From Nematopogon swammerdamellus (taxonomy: Eukaryota > Arthropoda > Insecta > Lepidoptera > Adelidae), in the NCBI GenBank assembly GCA_946902875.1, contig OX336340.1:15267566-15331565 (forward strand): a DNA stretch of 64,000 bases, given 5' to 3'. The position numbers and the translations under genes were made by a program. Shown here piece by piece: positions 44,456 through 56,539 of the stretch. Position 1 is the first letter of the stretch, and each line of letters opens with the position of its first letter. The notes below the pieces were generated by a model that saw nothing but the letters and a program-made list of their open reading frames with translations, did not search any database and had not been told where the DNA came from.

Positions 44456-45800
44456 TCACTTGAAAACTTGATTTAAATTCGTTACCTATGATCTAACTGA
44501 TTACTCCTACATAGATTTATTGTTCTGCTTGCCAACAAGAAATCTATGTTTGAACTAGGCGAAAAGTTTCTAAGTATGGCTGGGTGTAATTTGACAGATG
44601 GTTCTCGATTATTCCAATCAAACCGGTTCAGAGTTAAGCTTATTCGGAAATCCACACGAATTGGGACTGATTTACTACTATAAAAAAAATATCTAATAAC
44701 ATCTAAAGAATCTGAAATCGCTTTGACATCGCTTTATTCTCGTACATATTATTCTATGAAACTTTAGGCGAGCACGTACCAGTCGTTAAGACGTCGCTCC
44801 TAATTAGTTGCTATTGTTATTTTTATGAAGATGCACTGACAGCGAGTTACTTTCACTTTTATATTTGAGTTGATGCATCTTGGAAAGGTTATCTTGAACT
44901 CTATTCTGGGTCTTAGGAAATATAGCTGTGTTTCTATTAGCGACTAGGCCCGAAAGTGATTCTTTAAAACATTTTCTCATGTTCAGAATTTTCATATCCT
45001 AAATTGTATTATTGAAATCATCAAATCAAGACCCAGGTGCCGCAAGGCGGTGTTGAGGATTACGGGGTGGTCGTGGGGGTGGAGGTCACGTTATGAGGTT
45101 TGCTCGAAGGCGGAGGGTGAGGCAATGGGCGGGGGTGTTAGGAGTCACTGGACGAGTATTAACTTTAAACCTGGGAGGTGAGAATGGGCCCGGGGCTTGA
45201 GGTGAAATGAACCCGGGACGTAATAAAATGGGAGAAAGAGTGGGGGGGATTTTGGAGTTTATGAAAAAAATTATGGACGTTTTGATTGGATGGGAGACTT
45301 AACTCCGTCTTGTACGTGTTACCTACTATCGTACTTTCTTTTAATAATTTTCTACATTTATTTCAGTTAGATTTTTATAAAAATCCTTATTAGGTTAATA
45401 TCTCAGATATATATGACTGAAACAACCGCTTAAATTAGGTTTTTCCCAGTTTCATTTCTCGAAAACTTTATGCGTTATTGAAAAAGTTCTTTCCACTCCC
45501 ATTCTGAGATCTTGGAAGTGAAATTTTTTTTTCTGTGTTTATAGAAGATTTTTGTAAATTCAGTTCGTTATACTCATAGCGCCTAAAATTTTGCTTTTAA
45601 TAATGTTTTCGGTTACGCGGTAAACTAAATACGACTTGCGTTTGTCGCTTTTTCGTCTCCCGTTCTAGCGACATCTACCGCGTAACCGATAACAGTAATC
45701 AAATGTGTAATAGCGGTAAAAGCCTTATAATGTATCCTTTTCTATCCGCTACCTACTTAAACTTTTGCGATGAATATTTTTGGTTTCGATTTTTTTTATG
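44456..45800. other. No gene seen; G-rich patch at 45030-45260
   Basis: The patch (GGGGTGGTCGTGGGGGTGG, GGGCGGGGGTGTTAGG) contrasts with AT-rich flanks and is probably the decayed end of a mobile element. Confidence 0.4.
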
Positions 45801-45807
45801 TAATCCG

Positions 45808-46168
45808 GTATGGGCGGCTGTATCAGAGGGGCCAAAGCGCATGCTCCGACCAGCCAATATCACCTTCGAGACTTCCGTCCGGCCATATCGGAGACTTCCC
45901 TTTGGATCGCGACCAACTCACATCCAGTACGGTGGTAACAAACAACCCAGTCGGCTACAATTGAGCCTACCACCTAGTAAAGGGCAGGGAAGGAACCTAC
46001 AGTTATACTGTTTACAACGGTTCCGAACGGTGAAGCAGCAGTTGTAGGTATGCGTATGCACGTAACTTTTTCCGTCAGAAAAAAAACTCATTGGCACACG
46101 CCGACCAGATTCGAAGCTCGGACCTCTCGCAAGAGAAACCGAGACGCCCAGGTCACTCGGTCACCCTC
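45808..46168 (-). mobile_element. SINE with tRNA Ser/Leu-like head, second copy
   Basis: Minus strand: GAGTGACCTGGGCGTCTCGG and CGAGCTTCGAATCTGG match the head of the 36192 copy, followed by ACCGTTCGGAACCG. The tail then runs through CTAGGTGGTAGGC and TACCACCGTACTGGATG to GCCCATACCGG. The tail is a diverged relative of the family T tail. Confidence 0.68.
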
Positions 46169-46744
46169 CGCATTCAAAATTTGAAAAAATCCAAAAATTT
46201 AGGAATATAGTGACTCACGGCGCGCAAAGCTGGTTCTTTATAGTGACTTACGGCGCGCGGCGCCATGACTATTAATGTTTTTAGCAAAGTTGGTTCTTAA
46301 CACGTACATTTTTCCTTTCATAAAATATCAAATATGAATAATCGTCTCTAACAGCCCAATAAAACAGGCTGTATACATAGTTCAAAGCTAATCTCATTTA
46401 TCATCTAACGGCGGCGGCGGCGGTGTATATCTGTCACATGTCTCGCTCACGCCATAAATTTATCAGTGAGTGAGTGAGACCGGCCGGACCCCTCATTAGC
46501 AGAGGACGGCTCTCATTAGATTAACATCTATGATCACTATCGAACGAACTAGTAACTGAGCGAGCCGTGTTTACACAGTCGTAAAAACTCTTCTACCTGC
46601 ATGGTGTTCAATTATACAGTGGGCTCGGTCATAGAAAGTTAATTTCAGGGGTAATTTTGGAGTAAAAAAATGCCTTGCCTTTTTTCAACAATAGAATATG
46701 AAGATATTTTTGGGTATTCCGAAAATCAAGACACTTAATTTCCA

Positions 46745-47700
46745 AGTATATTTTGGAGTATCACCTCCAAAATATCATCATCATCAATACTAATAATAAA
46801 TCTGTAAGGGATAGTCATGGAGTAAGTTACTTTGTTTTAGGAAATATTGAGTTTGTAGCCTCTATGTATGATACTAAAGCTAAATTGACGATTTTTAGAA
46901 ATCTTTTCTGTATGTATGTATGTATGTATGTATGTATGTTCCTCCATAACTCTTAAAGCCATAATCCGAATTTGATGAAACTTAGTACAAACCCATTTTA
47001 CTATACGGGACACAGGATAGGCTTACTAAAATTCACTTCCGGCTACGCTAAGATGTGGCTCCCATACAAATCGAATTGTTCCAAGCGCCGAAATAATGGG
47101 CGGCGCGGCGCGGCGGGGGTTAGTAGCGCGTCTCGCGGAGACAGGCAGCCCGCCGGCGGCGAAGGCGCGGGACGCGGCGCGGGGTGCGGTCTATTCGGTG
47201 GTCTGGCGGAGCGCGGTGTGTGTGTGTATGCATTGTCTCGGCAGAGTTTCTTATATTTTAATTCGATTCATAATATTATGTAGGTTAACTTCGTTAGGTA
47301 TCTATTTGATTAATTTTAGGTGCAAACCTATGTAAAAGTGTTATTGCGAGTCGATGTTAGCGGATATTTATTTAACTGAAGTTCCTATTTGATTTAAGTT
47401 AATTGATCGTATGTTTATTATATTGTACGTAGTGTAGTATGCGCGGTATATTAGCGAAGAGATTCTTATTTTTTACCGATTACGGCGAAGCGAAAAGGAG
47501 AGTTATGTTTTTGACCGGTATGTATGTATGTATGTATGTTCAACTGTTCCCTCATAATAACTTCGACACTACTTATCATAATTTGACAAATGAGGTATCG
47601 TTGGATGCGTCTTGACCTTACGCTGGTCGTCAAGACGCATCCAACGTCTATGGGCTATAGGATATGGCGCCCTCTAGAGGACATAAGTAATGATAAAAAA
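46745..47700 (+). repeat. Composite repeat block with ATGT microsatellites and a hairpin
   Basis: It has TATGTATG runs at 46912-46940 and 47519-47540, the text CACTTCCGGCTACGCTAAGA, a GC-rich patch at 47088-47225, GATTACGGCGAAGCGAAAAG, and a perfect 18-bp inverted repeat at 47599-47616/47629-47646 (CGTTGGATGCGTCTTGAC). It adjoins the palindrome. ORFs here overlap in several frames and are not gene-like. Confidence 0.5.
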
Positions 47701-47701
47701 T

Positions 47702-49335
47702 TGCCCGCGGCTTCGCTCGCGTGAAATTCGTATTTCAAAGGAAAAAAGTAAGTAACTAAGGGCGACCTGGGTTCAGGTAAACGATAAACCATCTCGAAGA
47801 AAGTGAGTAACTTTTTGAGGCCGAAGGCGAAGTTGCGTTCAGGAAGACGATAAACCTTCTCGAAGACAGTAAGTAACTATGGGCGAGGCCGAAGGCCGAG
47901 CTGCGTTCAGGAAGAGGATAAACCATCTTTAAGAAAGTAAGTAACAAAGAGCGAGGCCGAAGGCCGAGTTGCGTTCAGGAAGAGGATAACCTTTTCGAAG
48001 AAAGTAAGTAATTATGGGCGAGGCCGAAGGCCGAGCTGCGTTCAGGATGAGGGTAAACTTTTCGAAGAAAGTAAGTAACAGAGGGCGAGGCTGATGGCGG
48101 AGCTGCGTTCAGGAAAACGATAAACCTTCTCGAAGACAGTAAGTAACTATGGGCGAGGCCGAAGGCCGAGCTGCGTTCAGGAAGAGGATAACCTTTTCGA
48201 AGAAAGTAAGTAACAGAGGGCGAGGCCGAAGGCCGAGCTGCGTTCAGGAAGACGATAAACCTTTTCGAAGACAGTAAGCAACTATGGGCGAGGCCGAAGG
48301 CCGAGCTGCATTCAGCATGCGGGTAAACTTTTCGAAGAAAGTAAGTAACAGAGGGCGAGGCCGAAGGCCGAGCTGCGTTCAGGAAAACGATAAAACTTCT
48401 CGAAGACAGTAAGTAACTATGGGCGAGGCCGAAGGCCGAGCTGCGTTCAGGAAGACGATAAATTCTCGAAGACAGTAAGTAACTATGGGCAAGGCCGAAG
48501 GCCGAGATGTGTTCAGGAAGAGGATAAACCTTTTCGAAGAAAGTAAGTAACAAAGAAGTTACTTTCTTCGAGAAGATTTATGGTCTTCCTGAACGCAGCT
48601 CGGCCTTCGGACTCGCCCTCGGTTACTTACATTCTTCGAAAAGGTTATCCTCTTCCTGAACGCAACTTGGCCTTCGGCCTCGCCCTTTGTTACTTACTTC
48701 TTAAAGATCGTTTATCCTCTTCCTGAACGCAGCTCGGCCTTCGGCCTCGCCCATAGTTACTTACTATCTTCGAAAAGGTTTATCGTCTTCCTGAACGCAG
48801 CTCGGCCTTCGGCCTCGCCCTCTGTTACTTACTTTCTTAGAAAATGTTATCCTCTTCCTGAACGCAGCTCGGCCTTCGGCCTCGCCCATAGTTACTTACT
48901 GTCTTCGAGAAGGTTCAATTTTCCTGAACGCAGCTCGGCCTTCGGCCTCGCCCTCTGTTACTTACTTTCTTCGAAAAGTTTACCCTCATCCTGAACGAAG
49001 CTCGGCCTTCGGCCTCGCCCATAGTTACTTACTTTCTTCGAAAAGGTTATCCTCTTCCTGAACGCAGCTCGGCCTTCGGCCTCGCCCTTTGTTACTTACT
49101 TTCTTATAGATGGTTTGTCCTCTTCCTGAACGCAGCTCGGCCCTCGGCCTCGCCCATAGTTACTTACTGTCTTCGAGAAGGTTTATCGTCTTCCTGAACG
49201 CAACTCCGCCTTCGGCCTCAAAAAGTTACTCACTTTCTTCGAGATGGTTTATCGTTTACCTGAACCCAGCTCGCCCTTAGTTACTTACTTTCTTCCTTTG
49301 AAATACAAATCTCACGCGAGCGAAGCCGCGGGCAA
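47702..49335. repeat. 1.6-kb palindrome made of about 67-bp minisatellite units in mirror order
   Basis: The left arm (47702-48554) has about twelve units of about 67 bases built on GTAAGTAAC, GGGCGAGGCCGAAGGCCGAG and CTGCGTTCAGGA. The right arm (48557-49335) carries about eleven units in reverse complement. Both ends share TTGCCCGCGGCTTCGCTCGC. Individual unit variants (CTTTTTGAGG, a TAAGAAAG change, GGATGAGGGTAAACTT) appear in the same order from each end inward, so one arm is an inverted copy of the other; near the centre the order diverges. Units in the left arm often alternate between AACTATGGG and AACAGAGGG. A 192-codon frame across the left arm is an effect of periodicity, not a gene. 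Confidence 0.92.
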
Positions 49336-50650
49336 AAGCTAGTCTCTACTTAATAAATACATAATATGGATTAAAAAAAAATTTCAAAGGTGAAATAGCT
49401 TTCCGAAAACTTTCAAATAATTTAAATTGTACTAACTTAAAATTAATAATACCTTTTTCAATATACTATTAGTTAATATTCTAAAAGAAAAATGCAAATA
49501 ACTGTATAACCATTTTCGCGATGTATCCTTTCATTCGTGTAATTAGTTACAGGACAGCCTGTAACCCCATTTATTTTTAAAATTTTCTATGAAAGCGGGT
49601 ACGTATTATCGTTTATTTAATTTATTTGAAATCGTATCGTGTTTCAAAGAACAGGCCCGTTTACGACCAACAAAGTTGGATATGAGAATTTCTTCAATTA
49701 TAAATAGATTTTGTTCGTTCATTATGAATATGAGTGCGGTGTAAAACATAACAATCCGGTATATGGAGTGAAATTAAAAGGAAGGAAATGATGCAGAAAT
49801 TACTTATTGTTCAATATTTCAAAGAAATGTAAAACGAAGCGAATGGTGTTTTTTTGCATCCTATCAAAGTGCTCAAGATGTCAACCCTTAGTCCCGGCAT
49901 TAACATACAATTAGAAAATGTTTTCCAAATTATGAAAACAAGGCTCGTATGTGAGATGAAAGCCCTTTTACCTAACAAACCAAATTACTAAGTTTGAAAA
50001 TTAGGGTCTGCAAATGAACGCGTAATGCTTGAGCACACTCTTCTGCGTGCCCTCAGCCAACGTAGACATTTTCGTCTTCCAATTTTCTCAATACAATTTC
50101 GTTATCTTACCGAGCCCATCAGCCCGGGCGTTTACGTAGCATACTAGGTAAAGGGACCTACTTCCAATTAAACTGAACAAACTTTCATCTCTTTACGCTT
50201 CGCTGTGAGTATGTAAGTGCTTTGAGAATCACCCAAGGACCCGAGGTACCAACCAACAAACTGCTATATTGATTCAATTGTCACACTTCATACCTTCTGA
50301 CTGTTGACTACATACGAGTACGTATATAATGCATGAATAATACTGCCAGGAGACTTCAGAAGACAACATATTTAGGGTTATATACTCGGGTCACGTTACT
50401 TTGCCGCTTCACGTTGTTTTTGGTACAATGACGTCAGGTCCTGGTTTGGTTTGGTTTTGGTACAACTTCAGATCGACTGAACTGAAACGTTCTAAACGGC
50501 TGACATTACAAACCTCTTTTCATATATCATTTAGCAGTTTAGCATATTCTACCTGCGTCTTGTCTCCCATGCTAACGTAATCGAACGATCATTTCAAAAC
50601 CATTAGGCATAAGGAAAACATTTTATTTTGTATCGACTTTTCTATTCAAG
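49336..50650. other. No gene seen
   Basis: AT-rich between the palindrome and a LINE remnant, with no supported structure. Confidence 0.45.
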
Positions 50651-50654
50651 TTCT

Positions 50655-50960
50655 GTGTCTTTGTCATCATCATCAGCTCGTAACGATCAACTACTGGACA
50701 TAGGCTTCTCCCAAAGCACATCACCACTTCTCATCCAACCACTCCCATCATCTTCCGCTCTTCTCATCCATCCACTCCCGGCTGGCTACCTTTTTTAGGT
50801 CATCTTACCCTCATACGCTACGTTTGCTTGTACGAGCTCGATGCTCCATTCGAGCACACGTCTACCCCAGCGGTTATCTATCAGGTCTGTGACAGATGTG
50901 CCCAGCCTTCTTTGCCGTATTTCGCCATTACGGATTTTATCGATAAAAAAAATGCCGAAC
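50655..50960 (-). pseudogene. LINE reverse-transcriptase C-terminal remnant
   Basis: Minus-strand codons read RWGRRVLEW, a signature of the region after the RT core in lepidopteran LINEs, with stops and deletions around it. The plus-strand text CATCATCAGCTCGTAACGAT with TGGACATAGGCTTCTCCC is the typical antisense look of such elements. Confidence 0.6.
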
Positions 50961-51469
50961 ATTATTCTTTCCATAGCTCGCTAAGCTACTTTGAATTTGT
51001 AGTTGAAATTTGTGTCTTTGTAGGAACAGTTTTATCAAAATTTACATAAATGTAGAAAATTAATGTATTATATTATTAACTTCGTATCAAAATTTGTTCC
51101 TGAGAAAATTCGACACAAAGTAAATTTTACCCTATGTCAAATGATTTTGGAGTGATCGTTCGGTAGTAGCTACTGTAGGAAGCCGACGCGTAAGGACACA
51201 TATAAATAGGAATACCTACTAGATTTGAACGAAAACAGAACAAATAAAATAAAGTAAAATAAAATAAAGTAAAATCACGGACGAAAGAGTTGTACAAGAT
51301 GACCGAGATTCTTCAAGTCATTCGAGTACTGCAACATGAGCAAGTAGATCTCCCTGATGCTTAGCAACACATACCTGTTTGGATAGCAACGTTATTTATC
51401 ACATCTTTCTACTCTCTTGTTATTCCTAGTATAATCTATATTATGCGTAATTCTGGCAATACATACACA

Positions 51470-51757
51470 CTATATTTCTTTGGCTGGAACGATCGCCTGT
51501 GAAACATTCTCTATGGGGTTTTCGATATCCGAGCTGAGCGATTTCGCTCCTAAAGAGCTTACGGATTTGGAAACACCCACGCTTCCAGCCGCTACACAAA
51601 GAAGGCTCTCATCAAATATTTCCCTTTTGTCGCCGCGAGATGGAGTCTTGGTGTTTTTGTTGTCGTTACTTAACTCGCCCTCGTACAAAACGCCTGTATG
51701 TAAATTGTGCCCATTAATACCGGTGTACGGTGGGCAGAAAGCATGAGAATACTTTTT
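51470..51757 (-). CDS. Open frame of about 95 codons ending in a stop, possible terminal exon
   Basis: The minus-strand frame is open from about 51757 (after a stop) and reads KKYSHAFCPPYTGINGHN, then LYEGELSNDNKNTK and SLGAKSLSSDIENP, ending IVPAKEI before TAG at 51470. It is polar and Ser/Asp/Glu-rich, like a disordered tail. AAAAAG at 51753 could be an acceptor but lacks a pyrimidine tract. The opposite strand is also open for 88 codons, so chance is possible. Confidence 0.28.
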   Translation of the reverse strand, partial: KKYSHAFCPPYTGINGHNLHTGVLYEGELSNDNKNTKTPSRGDKREIFDESLLCVAAGSVGVSKSVSSLGAKSLSSDIENPIENVSQAIVPAKEI

Positions 51758-53394
51758 TATGTTTTAGTGACATTTAAGTAAGTAGCTAGCGACTGAGTAG
51801 GCAACTGGTTCAAAAACTGTCCATACTCCCATAAATCACAATTTTTTCTAACATTTGCGATTCGTTCAGTCGGTTGAAGATATTATAAGAGTGTCGTTTT
51901 AAATTAGCACACAACTTCAGGACTACTTTATTGAATGAGTGAGTTTTTTTGTGGAATTTTGGATAACTCTTTGATTTGTAAATTTTTGAAAAGAGGCGTG
52001 GAAAAGCTATAACCTGGCGGAGAACCGACATCTCATTACATAGGCAATGACAGCAAACGAATAGGTTAAGCCGTTCTTGAGTTCTTCGCGAACATACATA
52101 GGATACACACAGACAGACGGCAGACGTGAAATCTTATAATAAGTAAGATATAATATATTTAGCTATCACATATATTTAGTCCGTCTTTATGATGCCTGTG
52201 AGGCTCAATGAAATCCCCGACTCATGATCCTTGGTAAAGGCGTTATGCAGGGAGATATTATCTCACCGAAATAATCTCTTAATAAACTCATTTTAAAAGA
52301 TGTGTGCAAGATCAAACAGCCGCTTGAGTGGGATAACATGGGATCTGTATGGGTGTCAACTGAAATATGAATTTCTCATTTCCGTCTTGCATGCTCGCCT
52401 TTTTTGCTATCCATACCGAAGTCAAGCAACTCTATACGGAGAGACACTCGCTTCTAATGTATTCTTATTGTAAAGTGAGGCGTCTCCGTCGCGTCGTGTA
52501 ACGCGATACCACGCTCCCTCCTCTCCGTCAGATTATAGATTCTTTATTTGTAACCTCAGGAATAATCCATCGTGTGGGTCGCTATTGTGTGTGCAAGGTG
52601 TATTGATAAATATTGGTCTTTCTTCATTGCGTAGGTTACGTGAAATTTAGTAAGGAAATATAATTTGCCTGGATTGGAACATATTTTACTCTGACGTGAA
52701 GCAAGAAAAAATATTTATATTAATTTTCTTATTGTAATATAAAACCGGATGTAAATAATGTTTTTATGGTTTTCAAAATATTAGACTAAACGTTATTTAA
52801 AAAGACGATCCCTCATAATATTATATTATATTTCAGGGTAATTTCAGAGTAACTTGCCTTAAATCAACATACAGTTATTTTCAACACGTAACATAAATAA
52901 GATAATTTCTAGTGACGTACCTTATGCAAATAAGGTTATCAGCTCAGCTCTGCGTTTATATACGCGTTTTTATACAGCCTTCACTTCGAACCTAGATTTG
53001 ACCGGCTCGCCGCATATTCCCATATCTGCGCTATTGACGAATCTATTTCTAGGCTTTGAGATCATATTATCTCGCTCACACAAAGCTGGTAGTAGTATTG
53101 AGCGAGGAAACACACGAGTACACCACATGGTCAAGATGAATATCATGATCTCCGTAGAAGCTCGTCACACGATGGATGGTGACATGCCTCGCGAAGTCTT
53201 GAGGAGTGTTAGGTAATATGGTAGGCTAGGTTATCCCAGCGTCTCGCCCCGCGTTTAGAGCAGCCTGTCTGTACCTAATGAGACGTCTGAAAAATTGAAC
53301 CAGATTTATTCTAAGCAAAATGTATTAATTTTATTTAATGCGGTAGGTTATCCGAAATGTTAACATCTATATTTTTTAACATCTATATAATTTA
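51758..53394. other. No gene seen
   Basis: A repeat fragment with GACAGACGGCAGACGTG lies at 52040-52140. The rest shows no coding or repeat signal that I can name. Confidence 0.45.
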
Positions 53395-53723
53395 TTTTTT
53401 TATGGAAACTGACTTAACTGACACGGTTAGCTACATCACCTACAAGTTACAACATCCGTGATGTCAGCCCATAACACCGGGTGAACTTGGTGCCACGTCA
53501 GTGCTTCCCTTCGGTCGTGCCGGCTACACTGAACTGGACGGAAAACTATTTACATAGCCGTTTCGACCGACCTTTCATTCAGTGCGGTGGTACCAACCCG
53601 GGCGGGTTAAACCCTACCACCTAGTAATATAAGAAGGGAGTCATATCCCTTAGTCGCCTTTTACGACATACACGGGGAGCGATGCAGTGGGGCTATTCTT
53701 TTAAAGTACCGGCTCCACACGGT
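53395..53723 (-). mobile_element. LINE 3' tail copy (family T)
   Basis: Minus orientation from a T run and TGACACGGTTAGCTACATCA through CCCGGGCGGGTTAAACCC to GGCTCCACACGG. It is well preserved, with a short internal duplication near 53411. Confidence 0.8.
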
Positions 53724-54930
53724 ATATGAAATGAATTTCAACAATATAGGTAAGCAGCTCTAGCGGTTGAGGAGGTAGAGGGCTACCGGACAGACATTGT
53801 AGCGATATTAAACCGTAAACATTATGTAAACATATATTTTCCATAGCGATAATATAACTTAGTGAGTTCAGAAAAACCACCACCTGGCCAAACTGGCTCC
53901 TGAGTCTGAGTCCCAAGGCGGAGGGTAGCGGACGGAGTGTGGGGGCAGGGCGGGGAATGAGGAAGGTGGTGTCGGGCGAACGAATGGCCTAATTTGCGAA
54001 ATGTTGCCGTATAGCTGTAATTTGTTTAGTGCTAAGTATTCTCTCGCCTGAACCGAGCAACTACTAGTTTTGCGATAACAATAAGCCGGGGCGAAACTAC
54101 ACTCTCGCGTGATGGGTTTGAAAAAGTAAAACGGGGAAATAAACCATATTTGAAGAAAACAGTAATAATAATGAGGAATAACATTTTTTGCGAGCGCATT
54201 TGGTGTAATGAATATTTTTGTCAAGGCCTTAAATTTAATTATATTTACAATACATAGGTGTTGGTGTAGCGAGGAAAAATATATTTTAATCGAGAACGTA
54301 CTTTCAACTGTACTCGTATATATTCGTGTTGGTAAAAATCTAAATATTTTTTTTTACTTCTTTTTCGAAATGGTAATAACTATGTCACATTACATGTCAT
54401 GTAGTATGTCAATATTTACCACTATAAAGTATACAGCTCAGGCCGCCGATGACGTAGCGTTTATGACGTATTGCCTAGAGCCATCTTGAGAAGTGACAGA
54501 ATGTAACAGTGATATGATAACCGTATGTAAATCTATAAAGTGGTTCTCGGGTTATAAGGATATTCATATATTGACGTAAGTTACTCGATATCGTCCGTAG
54601 AAATCTTTAAACGCTTTATTTATTAGGATTAAATAATTATTAGCCAACAAACAAAGTGCAATCACTTCATTATACCTCATCATTCTCACCAAGCATTATT
54701 ACTAAAGAGGGTTGTTTCCCCCAAGTACCAAATAATCGATAATGTTAGAGATAGAGGTCTCCGAGACCAACGAGGCAGAGGCGCGAAAAATACCTACATT
54801 AACTGAAGTTAACACCTTACGCCTGGCGCACACTTGACACGTTGAGTGTAACATGCAGGCGGGCGGCATGCGGCATGCGCTAACACGCGTTCTTCTAAGC
54901 TCCTAATCATGGGGTTTAAAATAGAGATGA
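53724..54930. other. No gene seen
   Basis: A purine-rich patch at 53915-53985 and AT-rich DNA. Short frames are unsupported. Confidence 0.45.
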
Positions 54931-54934
54931 TGAT

Positions 54935-55525
54935 TTTTAGGTTTCCGTATCCCGTACCGAAGCCTATTACTAAGCCTACGCCGTCTGTCTGTCCGTCCGT
55001 CTGTCCGACGGCTGAATCTCTTGAATATGTGTTACTATGGCGGATATAACAATAAATAATAAAAAAAAGAAAATGTTAAAAATTAAGGGGGGCTCCCTAC
55101 AAAAACGTACGAAAAATCGATTAGTCACGCTACTGAATAATAGATGGCGCCCCAGGCTTTTATACATTGCATTGTAGAAAGACAAAAGATAGCCGCTCAA
55201 TTTCCAACGACCTCATTGAGGTGCTGTCATTTTCCCACCGTCAATTGCCATCGACCTCATTGACGCTTCTCTCCGATCGTCCTACATAATATCTTCGAAA
55301 TTAAAATTCGAAGACCATGCCACCTGAGCGGATAGGCAGGCGGATATTATTGATAGCGGATAGATTCGGAAACCTCTGTGCGCGAGTAAAACTCGCACTT
55401 GACAGATTTTTTTATTAAGATTTTGATTTACGGTAAATCCCTTTTTATTTATTTTCTTTTGAAACTTTGACGAACTTTGTTTTAGAAACTCAGCTTTGAG
55501 GTACGGAACCCTAAAAACTACACTT
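54935..55525 (+). repeat. Interspersed repeat, longest copy, diverged
   Basis: GTTTCCGTATCCCGTACCGA, a CTGTCTGTCCGTCCGTCTG run, GTGCGCGAGTAAAACTCGCA and TACGGAACCCTAAAA. Unrelated sequence around 55200-55330 suggests an inserted or duplicated segment. Confidence 0.5.
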
Positions 55526-55624
55526 GTTGTTTTGTGCAGGTGTTCGCCTTCAGCGTCTCAAAAATGAGGATATACCTACAATCCCAATTTTTTTATCGAT
55601 AATTAATTCAATAAAAAAGTATGA

Positions 55625-55860
55625 GGCACTCGCGCGTTACCGCGAATGTTTGCGAAAGTGTCCGCCGAGCTTTAACACTTAAGGGGCCGCGCCCCACGCA
55701 CTCGGCGCGAGCTCCGCAAGTGCCGCAGATGCACCTGACGTTAGTAATTGATAAATGCGGTCATTAATCATTGGGCCGGGCCGGGTACCTCTGGAGCGGT
55801 GAGCGCGGGCGGGCGGCACTGTCGTCGGGCGGGGGCGTGGGTGTGACAAGTAGACGCACA
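55625..55860. other. GC-rich island with homeodomain-like AT core
   Basis: GGGGCCGCGCCCCACGCACT and GCGCGGGCGGGCGGCACTG flank TAATTGATAAATG and CATTAATCATTG. The layout resembles a conserved non-coding element more than an exon. The minus-strand 61-codon frame is Pro/Ala/Arg-rich by composition. Confidence 0.3.
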
Positions 55861-55907
55861 TCATCTTTTTCGAATCAACTACGTATTTGTTACTTTAGTT
55901 AATAATA

Positions 55908-55990
55908 GCTTTTACCCGCGGCTTCGCTCTCGTGAAATTCGTATTTAATAAGAAGAAAGCAAGTAAGTACCTAAGTAAGTAAGAAAGAAG
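55908..55990 (+). repeat. Terminal piece of the CCCGCGGCTTCGC element
   Basis: ATAGCTTTTACCCGCGGCTT with CGCTCTCGTGAAATTCGTAT then AAGTAAGTACC repeats. It is one end of the same element family as the palindrome, without the array. Confidence 0.6.
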
Positions 55991-56059
55991 GCCGAGTACG
56001 CACCAAGAATACAAGGGTGAAAATGTCTATGCGCACGAGTATAAATAATGCATAAACTT

Positions 56060-56155
56060 TACGCCTGCTTCTCAGTGGGGTGGGCAGAGACAACGGATCT
56101 CCACGAGCAATGATTCTGAAACATCTATGCCACCTCTTCCACTCTCATACATACC
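56060..56155 (-). repeat. LINE-type repeat fragment with GGATCTCCACGAGCAATG
   Basis: CGCCTGCTTCTCAGTGGGGT, ACAACGGATCTCCACGAG and CCACCTCTTCCACTCTCA. It matches the reverse complement of 63800-63905. Confidence 0.55.
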
Positions 56156-56354
56156 TAATGTTCTTGGTACAAGCTCGTCGGTTACGAGTACACGCACGAG
56201 TAAATGGGGTTTAGGGTGACCCTTCCTAGAAATAATATTATTTTAATTTGACGAATATATCGCGGGGATTTCTATTCGGTGTTCTTGGTGCGTACCCTCG
56301 GCAAGCAAAGGGTACTGAGAATTTAAAACACATTACTTCCTAGGTGCGTGGGAT

Positions 56355-56532
56355 TATGTATGTATTGTACAATTATGTATGTATTGTACATTTATGTATG
56401 TATTGTACAATTATGTATGTATTGTACAATTATGTATGTATTGTACATTTATGTATGTATTGTACAATTATGTATGCATTGTACAAACATGTATGTATTG
56501 TACAATCATGTATGTATTGTACAATTATGTAT
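56355..56532. repeat. 19-bp minisatellite, about nine units
   Basis: Units of ATGTATGTATTGTACAATT with ATTTs and ACATG variants. Since 19 is not a multiple of 3, the array is open in more than one plus frame, giving two overlapping Tyr/Cys-rich frames that are not genes. Confidence 0.92.
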
Positions 56533-56539
56533 GACATGC

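Noticed and set aside
47975..48553. 192-codon minus-strand frame with repeated AFGLAHSYLLSS
   Set aside because: It lies entirely in the 67-bp array; the protein repeat mirrors the DNA units, with no start context or outside support.
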